A stretch of 64,000 nt of DNA from Lepidodermella squamata (Eukaryota > Gastrotricha): contig JBLDXI010000007.1 of the NCBI GenBank assembly GCA_047495785.1, positions 2,790,001 through 2,854,000 of the forward strand. The letters are read 5' to 3'. Every line of letters begins with the position of its first letter. The stretch's first letter is position 1. The position numbers and the translations under genes were made by a program. The notes under the pieces are model-generated. The model saw only the letters and a list, made by a program, of their open reading frames with translations. It made no database searches and was not told where the DNA came from. Positions 22,041 to 32,185 of this stretch are shown in pieces.

Positions 22041-23240
22041 ATGACAGTCATATTCCAAATTTTAATATTGTATCTTTTTGTCATCGAATCTATTTACGCA
22101 CCAGCCGCCCCAAAAGTGCCCGCCGCGAATGCCGTTATAGTACAACAGCGGTTATCTAACGACACCAAATGCGTAAGGATTCAGTCGAAATCGAAGCAAG
22201 AATATCTCAGGCTGGAATGCGACAGGATCCCGGAGGGAACTCCAATGACTGCTGGCGGAGGAAATTATATTTTTGAGGGGACTAAAGCGGTAGGCGATGG
22301 AATGCAAGACTTCTACGTTCTCTTAAACACAACGAGCAAGACGGCTCTCATCGAATCTGTCATGTCACGCGGGCGCTTTCTGCGGGTTGATTGCGCGACA
22401 TTGCGAATCAATTGCCAATCAGGTGTTGGCCGCAGTGAGACATTCAGTTACGAAACGAACTCTGATAACTCCTTATCTTTTTACTTTGGGGAGGGCACTT
22501 CAAAACGATATCTTACCGTTGGGAAAACCGTCTGCACGAAGAATTTAGCCACGCCTGGGCAAGCGGAGTCGTTCTTCTTGCGCAATGACTGCAAGCCGCC
22601 ACCACCTAAAACCACCACCGCAGCTCCCACTACTGCGAAAGCCGATTCTGTTGGTGCAGGCACAACCAAAGCTGGTAGCAGTAACGCGGGTGCGACCACG
22701 GCTAAGCCATCTGGCACGACATCTGGCACGACAGCAAAGGGATCTGATTCGGGCACCACGACTAAAGCTGGCGCAGCCACCACAAAACCGGGAGATGCTC
22801 CGCCAGCAACTACTGCAAAAGCGTCTGATACAACAACGACAAAAGCTGGACAAACCACTGCTAAGCCGGCGGATGCTGCGCAAACTACCAAGGCCCCTGA
22901 CTCCGCTGCTACAACTAAAGCCGCGGAAACTACAACTAAGGCTGGTGATGCCGCGACAACAACGACTGCCAAGGCCGGGTCAGAAACTACCACGACTAAG
23001 GCTGCCGATACTACAACCACCACGGCAAAAGCTGGCGAAACTACCACGACTAAGGCTGCCGCGGCTACAACCACCACAGCTAAGGCTGCCGATACCACAA
23101 CCACCACAGCTAAGGCGGTCGATACTACAACTACTACAGCTAAGGCTGCCGACACCACAACCACCACAACCACTACAACCACTACAACAACTAAAGCCAC
23201 TCAGGCTGCGCAAACCACTACCACAGCTAAAGCCGGCTAA
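22041..23240 (+). CDS. Secreted fascin-like beta-trefoil protein with mucin-like tail
   Basis: Single exon, 399 residues. Residues 1-20 form a signal peptide (MTVIFQILILYLFVIESIYA). Residues about 35-188 match the fascin-like trefoil pattern: KQEYLRLECDR, then SRGRFLRVDCATLRINCQSG, then SLSFYFGEGTSKRYLTVG. Paired cysteines suit an extracellular protein. Residues about 190-399 are a Thr/Ala/Lys tail with repeats such as AKAADTTTTTAKA, likely heavily O-glycosylated. It is the first of three tandem plus-strand paralogues with the same core. A trefoil fold suggests glycan or protein binding, but that is an inference. Alternative: another beta-trefoil family (RICIN- or AbfB-like). Confidence 0.75.
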   Translation: MTVIFQILILYLFVIESIYAPAAPKVPAANAVIVQQRLSNDTKCVRIQSKSKQEYLRLECDRIPEGTPMTAGGGNYIFEGTKAVGDGMQDFYVLLNTTSKTALIESVMSRGRFLRVDCATLRINCQSGVGRSETFSYETNSDNSLSFYFGEGTSKRYLTVGKTVCTKNLATPGQAESFFLRNDCKPPPPKTTTAAPTTAKADSVGAGTTKAGSSNAGATTAKPSGTTSGTTAKGSDSGTTTKAGAATTKPGDAPPATTAKASDTTTTKAGQTTAKPADAAQTTKAPDSAATTKAAETTTKAGDAATTTTAKAGSETTTTKAADTTTTTAKAGETTTTKAAAATTTTAKAADTTTTTAKAVDTTTTTAKAADTTTTTTTTTTTTTKATQAAQTTTTAKAG

Positions 23241-23322
23241 ATGCCGCAGTGTGGCAGCTTACAAGTTACAAAATCCGAGTGGACTCCTTGTTATACTAAC
23301 TTTTATTTGAGGCTCTTGAAAG

Positions 23323-23328
23323 AATAAA
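23323..23328 (+). terminator. Poly(A) signal after first trefoil gene
   Basis: AATAAA 83 bp after the stop at 23240. Confidence 0.55.
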
Positions 23329-23833
23329 AGTAATATAGGTAACTGCAACCTGCAACAAACTTGGGAAGCAACATTGCATTAAAACACATTTTTCCAGTCT
23401 GGCGAGACAAGTTGCACTTCCCTGAGTTTTTAAGCGATTATTTAAATGGGGAAGGCCAGACAAGTTAACAGTTGCCGGCTGTCGGTGTTCAGCATTGATT
23501 AGGAAAACTATTGAATATAAGTCAGAGTGAAATAATATTGCTTAAATTGTAGAGTTTGCCAAGTGAGTTCGTTGACCTGCTCATTTTTTTATTATTGATT
23601 GCACGAAAATTGGTGATGACTTAAAGAAGGAGAACAAATGTCGATCTCTGACTAATTATGGTGTAGAGTCTGTCGAATAACTCCGAAACTTTTTGGAGTA
23701 TTTAAGCAAGAACTCGAGCCCACGTTTCTTAGAAAACCTGCATGAAGTCGTGCAGATGCGTGGTTCAAAAGAAAACACCCTTTGTTGAGTCGTGGTTAAG
23801 CTGCAAGCGTGCTACTTCTCAAATTTTGCTCAA

Positions 23834-25087
23834 ATGCCAAGAATAGCCTTTATTCCATCCATATTAATTTTAAGCGTCTTATTTTCTCTAGTTCAATCTC
23901 AAGAAAAGGGTAAAATCTACGCTTTCGAATCAGCAGCTCATCGCGGTCGGTATTTGCGTCTCGATTGCGTTGGCTATAACGCCAATCTGCAACAAGGGTG
24001 GGGGCCATGGGAAAGGTTCTATATCATCCCTCGTCAGAACAATTCTCTGGCACTAGAATCCGTAGATAATCCTGGACGCTTTGTGACATCATCGTGTCCG
24101 AGTTATACATGTGGCCGGGGTGATTCACAATCACGCGATCAATTCGTACAGGAAACCAACGATGACGGAACAATTTCTTTCAGGCAGAGAACAACGGCAA
24201 TTTATCTTGGTGTTATGGGCGCAGAGAATTTCAACCAGTTTAGTTCCAGCGGCGGAGGTTACTCGGCTTGTCTGCTGGAGAAAACTATATTCGCTAAATT
24301 TTTTCTCACTGAAATTGGCACGGCTGCAATAACGGACTCCAACTCTACTTCACCTGGGCAGCTCATCGAACTCACTGAAAGACCAGGGTCATTTTTCGAA
24401 GCAGACTGCAGATCAGTCACTAAACCGGAAGGTGACGGCGGGGGTCGCTTTGGCATCTCAACGACTGTAAGTTCACTTAGTGAGTTCATCATGGCTAAAG
24501 ATGACGATGGCTTGTGGTCGATTCAAACGACCAGCCCTAAGGGTCGTTATCTTCGCGGAGATTGCAATAGCGCAACATCGCGATTAAGTGGGACTGTCAA
24601 CTGTCAGTATGGATTAGGGCCTTATGAGAAATTTGTTCGCGAATTCAATGCTGATGATGGATCTTACTCGTTCCGTTCTTACTCATTTAGTGCTTATATT
24701 GGTTCGGATGGTGTTAGCCTCAGGTGCAGAGCTAACAAAACTTCAACAGAAAGATTTTGTCTCCGAAACAGGCCGCAAGCAAATGATTCTGTTGAAGTTC
24801 CTTTTACGACAATCACCCGCAGCACCGCCTTCACCCCGACCCTTCTAACTCCTAGTACTACTGCATCAATCTCGACGAAATATGTTTTCCCAACAACAGC
24901 TGCTTCAGCTGCTGTGAAAAATGCTGAAGTTGTTGTTAGCGAAACAATGCCCATTTCTTCCACGGTCGAAACTGTTCGCAGAACAACAAAAGACAACAAC
25001 AGTTCAAAAAACTCTTCTGGTACTATTCATTCCTTTGTTGTTGCCCACATCTTAATTTGTTATTTTAAGAGAGCTATTGTGTCGTAA
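23834..25087 (+). CDS. Secreted or GPI-anchored protein with two fascin-like beta-trefoils
   Basis: I use the ATG at 23834, which gives a clean signal peptide (MPRIAFIPSILILSVLFSLV); the upstream open frame lacks an ATG. The product has 417 residues. Trefoil 1 has YAFESAAHRGRYLRLDCVGY and GWGPWERFYII. Trefoil 2 has SPKGRYLRGDCNS, VNCQYGLGPYEKFVREFNAD and DGSYSFRSYSFSAYIGSDG. The GPWERF and YSFRS motifs echo fascin. A Ser/Thr-rich stalk follows, and the protein ends in a hydrophobic segment (HSFVVAHILICYF), so a GPI signal or short membrane anchor is possible. It lies between two paralogues in tandem. A TATTTAAG sequence at about 23698 may be its core promoter. Confidence 0.75.
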   Translation: MPRIAFIPSILILSVLFSLVQSQEKGKIYAFESAAHRGRYLRLDCVGYNANLQQGWGPWERFYIIPRQNNSLALESVDNPGRFVTSSCPSYTCGRGDSQSRDQFVQETNDDGTISFRQRTTAIYLGVMGAENFNQFSSSGGGYSACLLEKTIFAKFFLTEIGTAAITDSNSTSPGQLIELTERPGSFFEADCRSVTKPEGDGGGRFGISTTVSSLSEFIMAKDDDGLWSIQTTSPKGRYLRGDCNSATSRLSGTVNCQYGLGPYEKFVREFNADDGSYSFRSYSFSAYIGSDGVSLRCRANKTSTERFCLRNRPQANDSVEVPFTTITRSTAFTPTLLTPSTTASISTKYVFPTTAASAAVKNAEVVVSETMPISSTVETVRRTTKDNNSSKNSSGTIHSFVVAHILICYFKRAIVS

Positions 25088-25180
25088 ATTAAAGAACAAG
25101 GAAATTGAACAAAAAGCCTATTATAGCTGGATAATTTCTCCAAGACAGCGTGGGTGCACTTTGAAAGACTTTAAAAAAAG

Positions 25181-26125
25181 ATGGACTCTTACATCCATTT
25201 GCTTTTCCTGTTGCAGCTTAATTTGCTGCTAATTTCAGTGACAGCGCTGAGTTTTGATGGTTCTAAAGTCTACTCTTTTGAATCCGGGGCTTATCGCCGT
25301 CGGTTTCTACGGGTTGAATGTGGCGTTGCTGCAAACCTACAAACTAGTGCAGGGCCGTGGGAACGATTCAAAATTACAACCAAAGCAAATGGCTTATCAA
25401 CTATTGAGTCTGAGTTCTTCACTGGTAACTACATTAGCATTGCAGGCTCCATTCAAAATCGGCGAATTGAGTGCAGTGATTGGTTGCCTGGTGATAACGA
25501 GCTGTTTGTGATCGAGAGAAATGCCGACGATACCTTTTCAATCAAAAATCGCGCGGCGAATTGCTATCTCGCTGCGTATGGAGGCGAAACCCAGGCTAAC
25601 CCAGGAACCCCAATCGGTTCTATAATATGCGCTGCTACTAAAACTCTCAACAGCAAATTTTTCATGCAAGAAGTTCCGATGTCGCCAACTTCGAGCCCTA
25701 CAACAACCAAAGTTCCCGAGCCTATTTACTTCGTGGAAAGTTTTGCGAAGAGGAACAACTTTCTTCAAGGCGATTGTGGCGCGGTGGTAAAGTATAACGG
25801 TGCCGGCGGCGGAAGGTTCTTTGTCTCTGATAAGCCGAGATACGATTTCTCGACCTTCATCGCTGAGCCGACTGATGACGGTCTATGGACTCTCCAACCT
25901 GTCAAAGCTAAAGGCCGATATCTTAGGATAGACTGCGGTGGAACGATCAATTGTCAGTTCGGTGTAGGGCCCTGGGAAAGGTTTCATCTCGAATTCAATG
26001 CTGAAGACGGAACATATTCTTTCAAATCGACTGATTACAACAAGTATCTTGGCATCACAGATTCCGGACTCGGCTGTAAACCTAACAGAACAAAAACTGA
26101 AAAATTCTTACTGAAACTCATTTAA
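25181..26125 (+). CDS. Secreted protein with two fascin-like beta-trefoils
   Basis: Single exon, 314 residues, 93 bp after the previous stop. Signal peptide at residues 1-23 (LLFLLQLNLLLISVTALS). Trefoil 1 (about 27-165) has VYSFESGAYRRRFLRVECG and AGPWERFKITTKANGLSTIE. A short Thr/Pro linker joins it to trefoil 2 (about 176-314) with KAKGRYLRIDCGGTINCQFG, GPWERFHLEFNAEDGTYSF and NKYLGITDSGLGCK. The second trefoil is closely related to that of the neighbour at 23834, so the pair arose by tandem duplication. It has no mucin tail or membrane anchor. Role unknown; a secreted lectin-like or matrix protein is the likeliest reading. Confidence 0.77.
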   Translation: MDSYIHLLFLLQLNLLLISVTALSFDGSKVYSFESGAYRRRFLRVECGVAANLQTSAGPWERFKITTKANGLSTIESEFFTGNYISIAGSIQNRRIECSDWLPGDNELFVIERNADDTFSIKNRAANCYLAAYGGETQANPGTPIGSIICAATKTLNSKFFMQEVPMSPTSSPTTTKVPEPIYFVESFAKRNNFLQGDCGAVVKYNGAGGGRFFVSDKPRYDFSTFIAEPTDDGLWTLQPVKAKGRYLRIDCGGTINCQFGVGPWERFHLEFNAEDGTYSFKSTDYNKYLGITDSGLGCKPNRTKTEKFLLKLI

Positions 26126-26394
26126 AAACAAGTCATTTGTTAAGCATTCATTGACATCTTTATTCAACTTGAATTTTCCGTTCAAGACAACTTATGAAAA
26201 TATTATTTGACTTTTCCGAAACTTGTTGTCACCCGGAGCTGGCCGAGGTCACATATTGAAGACTTTACGAGAAGGCGGCGAATCATAAGACCACTACCAA
26301 ATCATGCTGTCAGAAGGCTAAGAAAGAGTTGAGCGTGCGAGGTGAGGTAGAGTGCTGCAGGTAACGGGGGTGGCTTGCTGGACTGTTTCTTCGT

Positions 26395-27717
26395 TTAGTA
26401 GAAGAAGCCACGGCCATAACCGAGGTTGTTGCCACCGAAAGCCCATCCGTTGCGGCCAAGACCGCCGAGGAAACCACCGAAACCGGCATTGTGGCCAGCG
26501 TTGACGTTACCAGTGTTGAAGCCATTGAAACCAGCACCGAAGCCAAGGCCGAGGCCAAGACCGTTGACGCCGTTGGCACCACCGAAGCCCTGAGCACCAC
26601 CAAGGTGAACACCGTTGGCAGCACCGAAGCCACCGAAACCAGCGCGCTGGCCAGCGTTGACGTTAGCAGCGTTGAATCCACCGAATTGGGAACCAGCTCC
26701 GTAGCCAAGACCAAGGCCGCCGAGGCCAAGACCGTTGACACCGTTGGCAGCACCGAAGCCCTGGGCGGCACCGAGGTTGACACCGTTAGCAGCACCGAAG
26801 CCACCGAATCCACCGAAACCAGCGCGCTGGCCAGCGTTGACGTTGGCGGATTGGAGACCACCGAATTGGGCACCAGCAGCACCAAGACCAGCACCATAGC
26901 CGAGGCCAAGACCAAGACCGTTGACACCGTTGGCGGCACCGAATCCCTGGGAAGCACCGAGGCTGACACCGTTGGAAGCACCGAATCCACCGAATCCACC
27001 GACGCGGCCAAGACCGAGACCGAGACCAGCGCCATAGACTGGGACACCACCGAAGAGACCAGCGCCATATCCCCAACCACCATGGGCAGCGATGGGCTGC
27101 TGGACGGCAACGGGCTGCTGGACGGCGACGGGCTGGACAACAACCTGGGGCTGTTGGCGGACGGCCTGTTGGGCAGCCTGCTGGGCACCCTGGGCGGCAG
27201 CCTGGTTGAATCCGTGAGCACCAGCGGCCTGCTGGGCACCCTGTTGACCGGCAGCCTGGGCAGCAGCCTGCTGGGCAGCGGCAGCCTGGGATCCCTGAGA
27301 GCCCTGGGCGCCCTGGGCAGCGCCGTGGGCGTAGCCAGTGTCGAAGTCACCAGCAGACTGCTCAGCGGCAGCCGAGGTGCGCTCAGAGGCGGCGAGGAGG
27401 GAAGCAGCGTGGTCGTAACGGCCAGCAGCCTGCTGGGCATCAGCGTGGGTGGCGCCCTGGCCGAAAGCTCCGGCGTGGTTAGATCCCTGGGATCCCTGGG
27501 CGTGGTGGCCATTGGCGCCAGCAGCCTGGGCGTGGTGACCGGCAGATCCAGCGGAAGCCTGGTGGCCATTGGCGCCACCGTTCGAAGCAGCCTGGGCAGC
27601 GTTGGCAGCATTGGCAGCAGCGCCACCAAATCCACCGCCAAAACCGCCGAAACCGCCGATGAATCCGCTGGCGTTAGCCGCGGCAACAACACCGAGGAGA
27701 ACAGCAAGCTTGAACAT
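26395..27717 (-). CDS. Secreted Gly/Ala-rich repeat protein, family member 4
   Basis: Single exon, 440 residues, the longest member. Signal peptide at 1-16 (MFKLAVLLGVVAAANA). The family block spans about residues 75-143: GATHADAQQAAGRYDHAA, SLLAASERTSAAAEQ, SAGDFDTGYAHGAAQGAQGS. A Gln/Ala segment and a VVVQPVAVQQPVAVQQPIA linker follow. The rest is a tandem array of long units, each containing VNAGQRAGFGGFG, AANGVNLGAAQGFG and NGVNGLGLGLGYGAG; I see about three full or partial copies. It ends NNLGYGRGFFY. Member 5 has the same units and nearly the same ending, so the two are recent duplicates. TATA box 72 bp and shared element 282 bp upstream. Confidence 0.87.
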   Translation of the reverse strand: MFKLAVLLGVVAAANASGFIGGFGGFGGGFGGAAANAANAAQAASNGGANGHQASAGSAGHHAQAAGANGHHAQGSQGSNHAGAFGQGATHADAQQAAGRYDHAASLLAASERTSAAAEQSAGDFDTGYAHGAAQGAQGSQGSQAAAAQQAAAQAAGQQGAQQAAGAHGFNQAAAQGAQQAAQQAVRQQPQVVVQPVAVQQPVAVQQPIAAHGGWGYGAGLFGGVPVYGAGLGLGLGRVGGFGGFGASNGVSLGASQGFGAANGVNGLGLGLGYGAGLGAAGAQFGGLQSANVNAGQRAGFGGFGGFGAANGVNLGAAQGFGAANGVNGLGLGGLGLGYGAGSQFGGFNAANVNAGQRAGFGGFGAANGVHLGGAQGFGGANGVNGLGLGLGFGAGFNGFNTGNVNAGHNAGFGGFLGGLGRNGWAFGGNNLGYGRGFFY

Positions 27718-27788
27718 TTTCTTTTGAAGATGTAAGTAATGAAATTGAGAGGCTTGAGACTGATGGTTTAGATGTAAAAACGCGGCTG

Positions 27789-27796
27789 CTTATATA
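27789..27796 (-). promoter_or_regulatory. TATA box of family member 4
   Basis: TATATAAG on the minus strand, 72 bp before the ATG at 27717. Confidence 0.75.
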
Positions 27797-27998
27797 CCCT
27801 GCGCCCACAGGCAAAATTACCATTCACTAAGGTTATACTATTGGGTAGATCATGGCTGTTAAATCTCAGCGAACCTCATCTCAGCAGCTGCTAAAGGTTG
27901 ATAATTGAAATACTGTGACCGGGGATTTCATTGAATTCGGTTAGCTAAGTCTGGTGATGAGAATTTCCAATCGAAGGTTCAACGGATTCTCCGGTTGA

Positions 27999-28018
27999 TT
28001 TAAACGAGTGGCAACGGT
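27999..28018 (-). promoter_or_regulatory. Shared upstream element, copy 4
   Basis: Plus-strand reading TTTAAACGAGTGGCAACGGT, 282 bp before the ATG at 27717. Similarity to copy 5 continues past the element (TGTTCACGG versus TGTCCAGAC). Confidence 0.7.
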
Positions 28019-30380
28019 TGTTCACGGATGGCACGGCGCTCGCGCGGTGTTTTGAACATAACGCGATGCGCTCGGAGATATCATCTATTTACTTAGCGCG
28101 GGTGGCCGCACCGGCGCCTGTCTAAGTGTAATGCTACGGGTTATGATGCTTTGAGTGCTAAACAACACGCGGCTTGTTTTGATCTTGGTCCTAATTATAG
28201 CACGGTAAAAATAGGGCTTTCGTAATTAAACCAATCCTAGTTTAATGTTGTCGAGGCAATCATTTTTACTTTTTTCATTCACATATTTTTTACGAATTTA
28301 TTTTTGTAATTCTTGCAACCGGTAGTTGGTGTGGCTTAAAGGCCCCCGAGCTTTATCTACCGAGAAAGGAGAATTACTGAGGCTGTAGTAGAATTTGTGT
28401 TTTCACGTTTAGGGTTTAATGTTCTAACCAGTTATCAACGGTCGTTTAGCGTAAAGCTTATACCTAGCTCGGTTTGGTCTTTATTTTTCGACTTTTGAGC
28501 CTTTTGAATTTTGTAAGTATGATTTAATGCTCCGATGAGTCGCATGCTGCATGGTACTGTCAAATTCGGATGCTGATTTTTGCTTATTACTGAAGCGAAG
28601 GTAAAGCAATCCGATTGACTTGCTGAAATTTTGCAGAGATGGCGGTCTTATTTGGGCTCCGTAGGGCAGCTAGACGAGAAAAGCAAACTTATTCTGAATG
28701 GCCTTCGTTTACAGAACTGAATGAATGATTTTCTCCCGAACTCGGCGAATGTCGTTCTCATTATCGTAATTGGCATGACATCAATTTGTCATTTTTGTTG
28801 ATGAAGAACAAGAAATTGGAGGAGGAAAAGTTCCAAATTTTTTCATCCAGTCAGCAAACAAGTTATCCACAATAGTTGGTTAATCCATAAGCTATTCCAT
28901 ATCACTTCGGTACTTTTCGCGGCTTAAATTTGTGATCGCACGCAAATGAAATACTGTGAAATACGTTTATGTGTTTCTCGCGAAGGACCTGGAAATTCTA
29001 CTTGGAAGGAAAAGTACACAAACTTTACTTTTCACATTACGCCATCGGAATTCGTTTTCAACGTCGCGTTTTCAAAGGCTTGAGGTGGATATTTAATTTA
29101 GGTTTATTGCGGTTATTGGATATCATTGAATCAAGTGAAAATCAGAGAGACCGCAGTAATTGGAACTTTTATGAAACATTGGACACTTAACGCATAGCAG
29201 CCAAGATCAGCAGATATTATGCAAAGTTGAGAAGCACGATAGGTGAAATTGGGAATATGATAATCGAGCCAATTAATTGGATTAAACAAATATGAACGAA
29301 TCGTGTCACCCGTACCTCACAAAGCGTGTCGCTCGCAAACTGGGAAAGATCGCGTTTATGTTTTTCTGTGCTTTCTGATTTGGTCAATCACCCGTTGGCT
29401 AAAATTAGCTGATAATCTTTGAAATAAAATGACGAATGAGGCCGTAATATTTGTACATGGTTACATGCATCCCCGTCCGTTCTCATATATTTTCACGTGC
29501 CATTAAGTTTTAGCGCAACATTATTGCTTGCCATTCGGCTATGCTCGAAACATGAATGCTGTCTATCAGCCTACACTTCAGAGCCTCAAGGTCTGAGAAA
29601 CCTTTCAGAAATTGATCCACGTAGACCGCTGAGACTCATAGTGTGTTAACAAGCTTCTTTTACTGCAAACTGCGAAACCATGGATGTTGGAAATATTGGA
29701 TGTTGGAACGTAGGCTCAGAACTCTGCGGCCATAGTGTGAGTTCAATGTTGCTCTGCAAGCTTCCTTCTTCATTTCCCCAACTTGAACTCAGCTGAAATA
29801 AATGCGTCGTTGCAAGTTTGAAGAATGAGAACAGCCGACACGTGGCTTAAGTAAGTGCGCGACAACTTGAGTGCGCGACAGTCACGCTATTGCACGCGAC
29901 AATCGCGCCTGTGTTCACTGACTCCCGACAATGTCGCACGTCGCGAGTGTCGCATCAGTGTTGCGCGCCTGTCGTTGCACTGCTATTTACAAACTAGAGC
30001 TTGAAACAATGCGCGCGTTGAACTGTTGGGCGCGCACTTGAACAAAAGAAATCGTCGCGAGCTCACAGTTTGCGGTGTCGCAGGTCCCGTTTTAGCGGAA
30101 CTTCGGCCGCGCGACAGGCGGAAGTCATCGCAAGTTACTCTTGTAATCAAACTGCGTCAAGATTCAGTCTTGTCGAGCCACTTATACTTATTTGTTGATC
30201 GACTAAGTAAAACTATGGTTGCATTATGATCATTCAACTATCTGCAGCCACAAGATGTCTCTTCGAGTGTTAACTTGAATTTAACCTTCGAAGTCAGGGT
30301 TCTTGGGAAACATTTCCTCATTTTCTGCTGCCTGCTGATTCTGAAACCTCAAAGTTATAAACAAAAGTCAGATTTTTCTT
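28019..30380. other. Long intergenic region, no gene seen
   Basis: About 2.4 kb without convincing coding sequence on either strand. The left part is GC-rich and probably belongs to the upstream regulatory region of member 4. A cluster of GCGCGACA/CGCGACAA words lies at about 29856-30120. Confidence 0.45.
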
Positions 30381-30656
30381 GCCGTCATGCAGTCTTTTTT
30401 ATTTGCCTTTACTTTCCTTTCAAGATTGCCTCAGCGACACAAAGAACAAACTTGACAAAAAAAGCGCCGTCTTCCGGAGCTGGCCGGGGTGCATGCATGA
30501 TGACTCCACAGAAAGACAAACATTCAGTTTCAAACTAAAATTCACCGATCCGCAAAGTCAACGTGCGAGAAAGGAATTGAGTGAACACAGAGAAAGAAGG
30601 TGCGGGGAATGGGAGAGTGCAGTAGGAGGGTTGGACTGGCTTGGTTCGTTCTTTGT

Positions 30657-31868
30657 TTACAAGAAGAATCCGCGGCCATAACCGAGGTTGTTGCCGCCGA
30701 AAGCCCAGCCTTGACGACCGAGACCGCCGAAGCCAAGACCGTTTCCGTAACCAGCGCCATAGCCGCCGAGGCCAGCGCCATAGCCGAGGCCAAGACCGTT
30801 GACGCCGTTGGCGCCACCGAAGCCCTGAGCAGCACCGAGGTTGACACCGTTGGCAGCACCGAAGCCACCGAAGCCAGAGCGCTGACCAGCGTTGACGTTG
30901 GCACCCTGGAATCCGCCGAACTGGGAACCAGCTCCATAACCAAGACCAAGACCGCCGAGGCCAAGACCGTTGACGCCGTTGGCGGCACCGAAGCCCTGGG
31001 CAGCACCGAGGTTGACACCGTTGGCAGCACCGAATCCACCGAATCCACCGACGCGCTGGCCAGCGTTGACGTTAGCACCGCTAAGACCGCCGAACTGGGC
31101 ACCAGCAGCACCAAGACCAGCACCATAGCCGAGGCCAAGACCGTTGACACCGTTGGCAGCACCGAAGCCCTGGGCGGCACCAATGTTGACACCGTTGGCA
31201 GCACCGTAGTTACCACCATAGGCGGGGACTCCACCGAAGAGACCAGCGCCATATCCCCAACCGCCATGGGCAGCGACGGGCTGGACGGCGATCTGCTGAA
31301 CCTGGGGCTGGTAAGCCTGCTGGGCAGCCTGCTGAGCACCCTGGGCGCCAGCCTGGTTGAATCCCTGAGCACCAGCGGCCTGCTGGGCACCCTGTTGACC
31401 GGCAGCCTGGGCAGCAGCCTGCTGGGCAGCGGCAGCCTGGGATCCCTGGGAACCCTGGGCGCCCTGAGCACCACCGTAGGCGAATCCGTTGTCGTAGTCA
31501 CCAGCGGACTGCTCAGCAGCAGCCGAGGTGCGCTCAGAGGCGGCGAGGAGGGAAGCAGCGTGGTCGTAACGGCCAGCAGCCTGCTGGGCATCAGCGTGCT
31601 GAGCACCCTGACCGTAGGCACCGGCGTACTGGGATCCCTGGGAACCCTGAGCGTGATGACCGTTGGCACCAGCAGCCTGAGCCTGGTTGCCGGCAGCGCC
31701 GTTGGAGGCCTGACCACCCTGAGCGAAACCGTTGGAGGCAGCCTGGGCAGCAGCGTTGGCGGCGTTGTTGGCAGCAGAACCACCGAAGTTGTTGAGGCCG
31801 AAGCCACCGACGAATCCGCTGGCGTTAGCGGCGGCGACGACGCCGAGAAGAATGGCAACCTTGTACAT
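30657..31868 (-). CDS. Secreted Gly/Ala-rich repeat protein, family member 5
   Basis: Single exon, 403 residues. Signal peptide at 1-16 (MYKVAILLGVVAAANA). The family block reads GAQHADAQQAAGRYDHAA, SLLAASERTSAAAEQ, SAGDYDNGFAYGGAQGAQGS. An Ala/Gln segment follows, then repeats with NVNAGQRVGGFGGFG, AANGVNLGAAQGFG and NGVNGLGLGYGAGLG, ending NNLGYGRGFFL. It is the closest relative of member 4, only about 2.9 kb away, and both share the AAHGGWGYGAGLFGGVP linker. The reverse strand is open for 439 codons, but only because of the biased codons. TATA box 73 bp and shared element 298 bp upstream. Confidence 0.87.
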   Translation of the reverse strand: MYKVAILLGVVAAANASGFVGGFGLNNFGGSAANNAANAAAQAASNGFAQGGQASNGAAGNQAQAAGANGHHAQGSQGSQYAGAYGQGAQHADAQQAAGRYDHAASLLAASERTSAAAEQSAGDYDNGFAYGGAQGAQGSQGSQAAAAQQAAAQAAGQQGAQQAAGAQGFNQAGAQGAQQAAQQAYQPQVQQIAVQPVAAHGGWGYGAGLFGGVPAYGGNYGAANGVNIGAAQGFGAANGVNGLGLGYGAGLGAAGAQFGGLSGANVNAGQRVGGFGGFGAANGVNLGAAQGFGAANGVNGLGLGGLGLGYGAGSQFGGFQGANVNAGQRSGFGGFGAANGVNLGAAQGFGGANGVNGLGLGYGAGLGGYGAGYGNGLGFGGLGRQGWAFGGNNLGYGRGFFL

Positions 31869-31940
31869 GGTTATTTTCAGTTGTTTAACTGTAAATACTT
31901 TGAGGCTGGAGACTGGTGACTACTGCCTGAAATTCGCCAG

Positions 31941-31948
31941 CTTATATA
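31941..31948 (-). promoter_or_regulatory. TATA box of family member 5
   Basis: TATATAAG preceded by GGC on the minus strand, 73 bp before the ATG at 31868. Confidence 0.75.
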
Positions 31949-32165
31949 GCCAACGCCAGACTGCTGAATCTACTACCCGCAGTGTAACCGAATATCATGT
32001 TATGTGTTTTGTCACCGGTGCACTTTTCCCAACTCGATTTTCACCACAATGTCCCAGCCCATCGATCGGGAACCCTTGCATCAGAGCTCCGGGCGTCCTA
32101 TAACCCTGCTAGGGAGGTCTCTATCAAATTTTTGAAGGTCGAAGTTTTCGACAGGGTACTAGGTG

Positions 32166-32185
32166 TTTTAACGAGTGGCTACGGT
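32166..32185 (-). promoter_or_regulatory. Shared upstream element, copy 5
   Basis: Plus-strand reading TTTTAACGAGTGGCTACGGT, 298 bp before the ATG at 31868. This copy is closest to the consensus. Confidence 0.75.
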
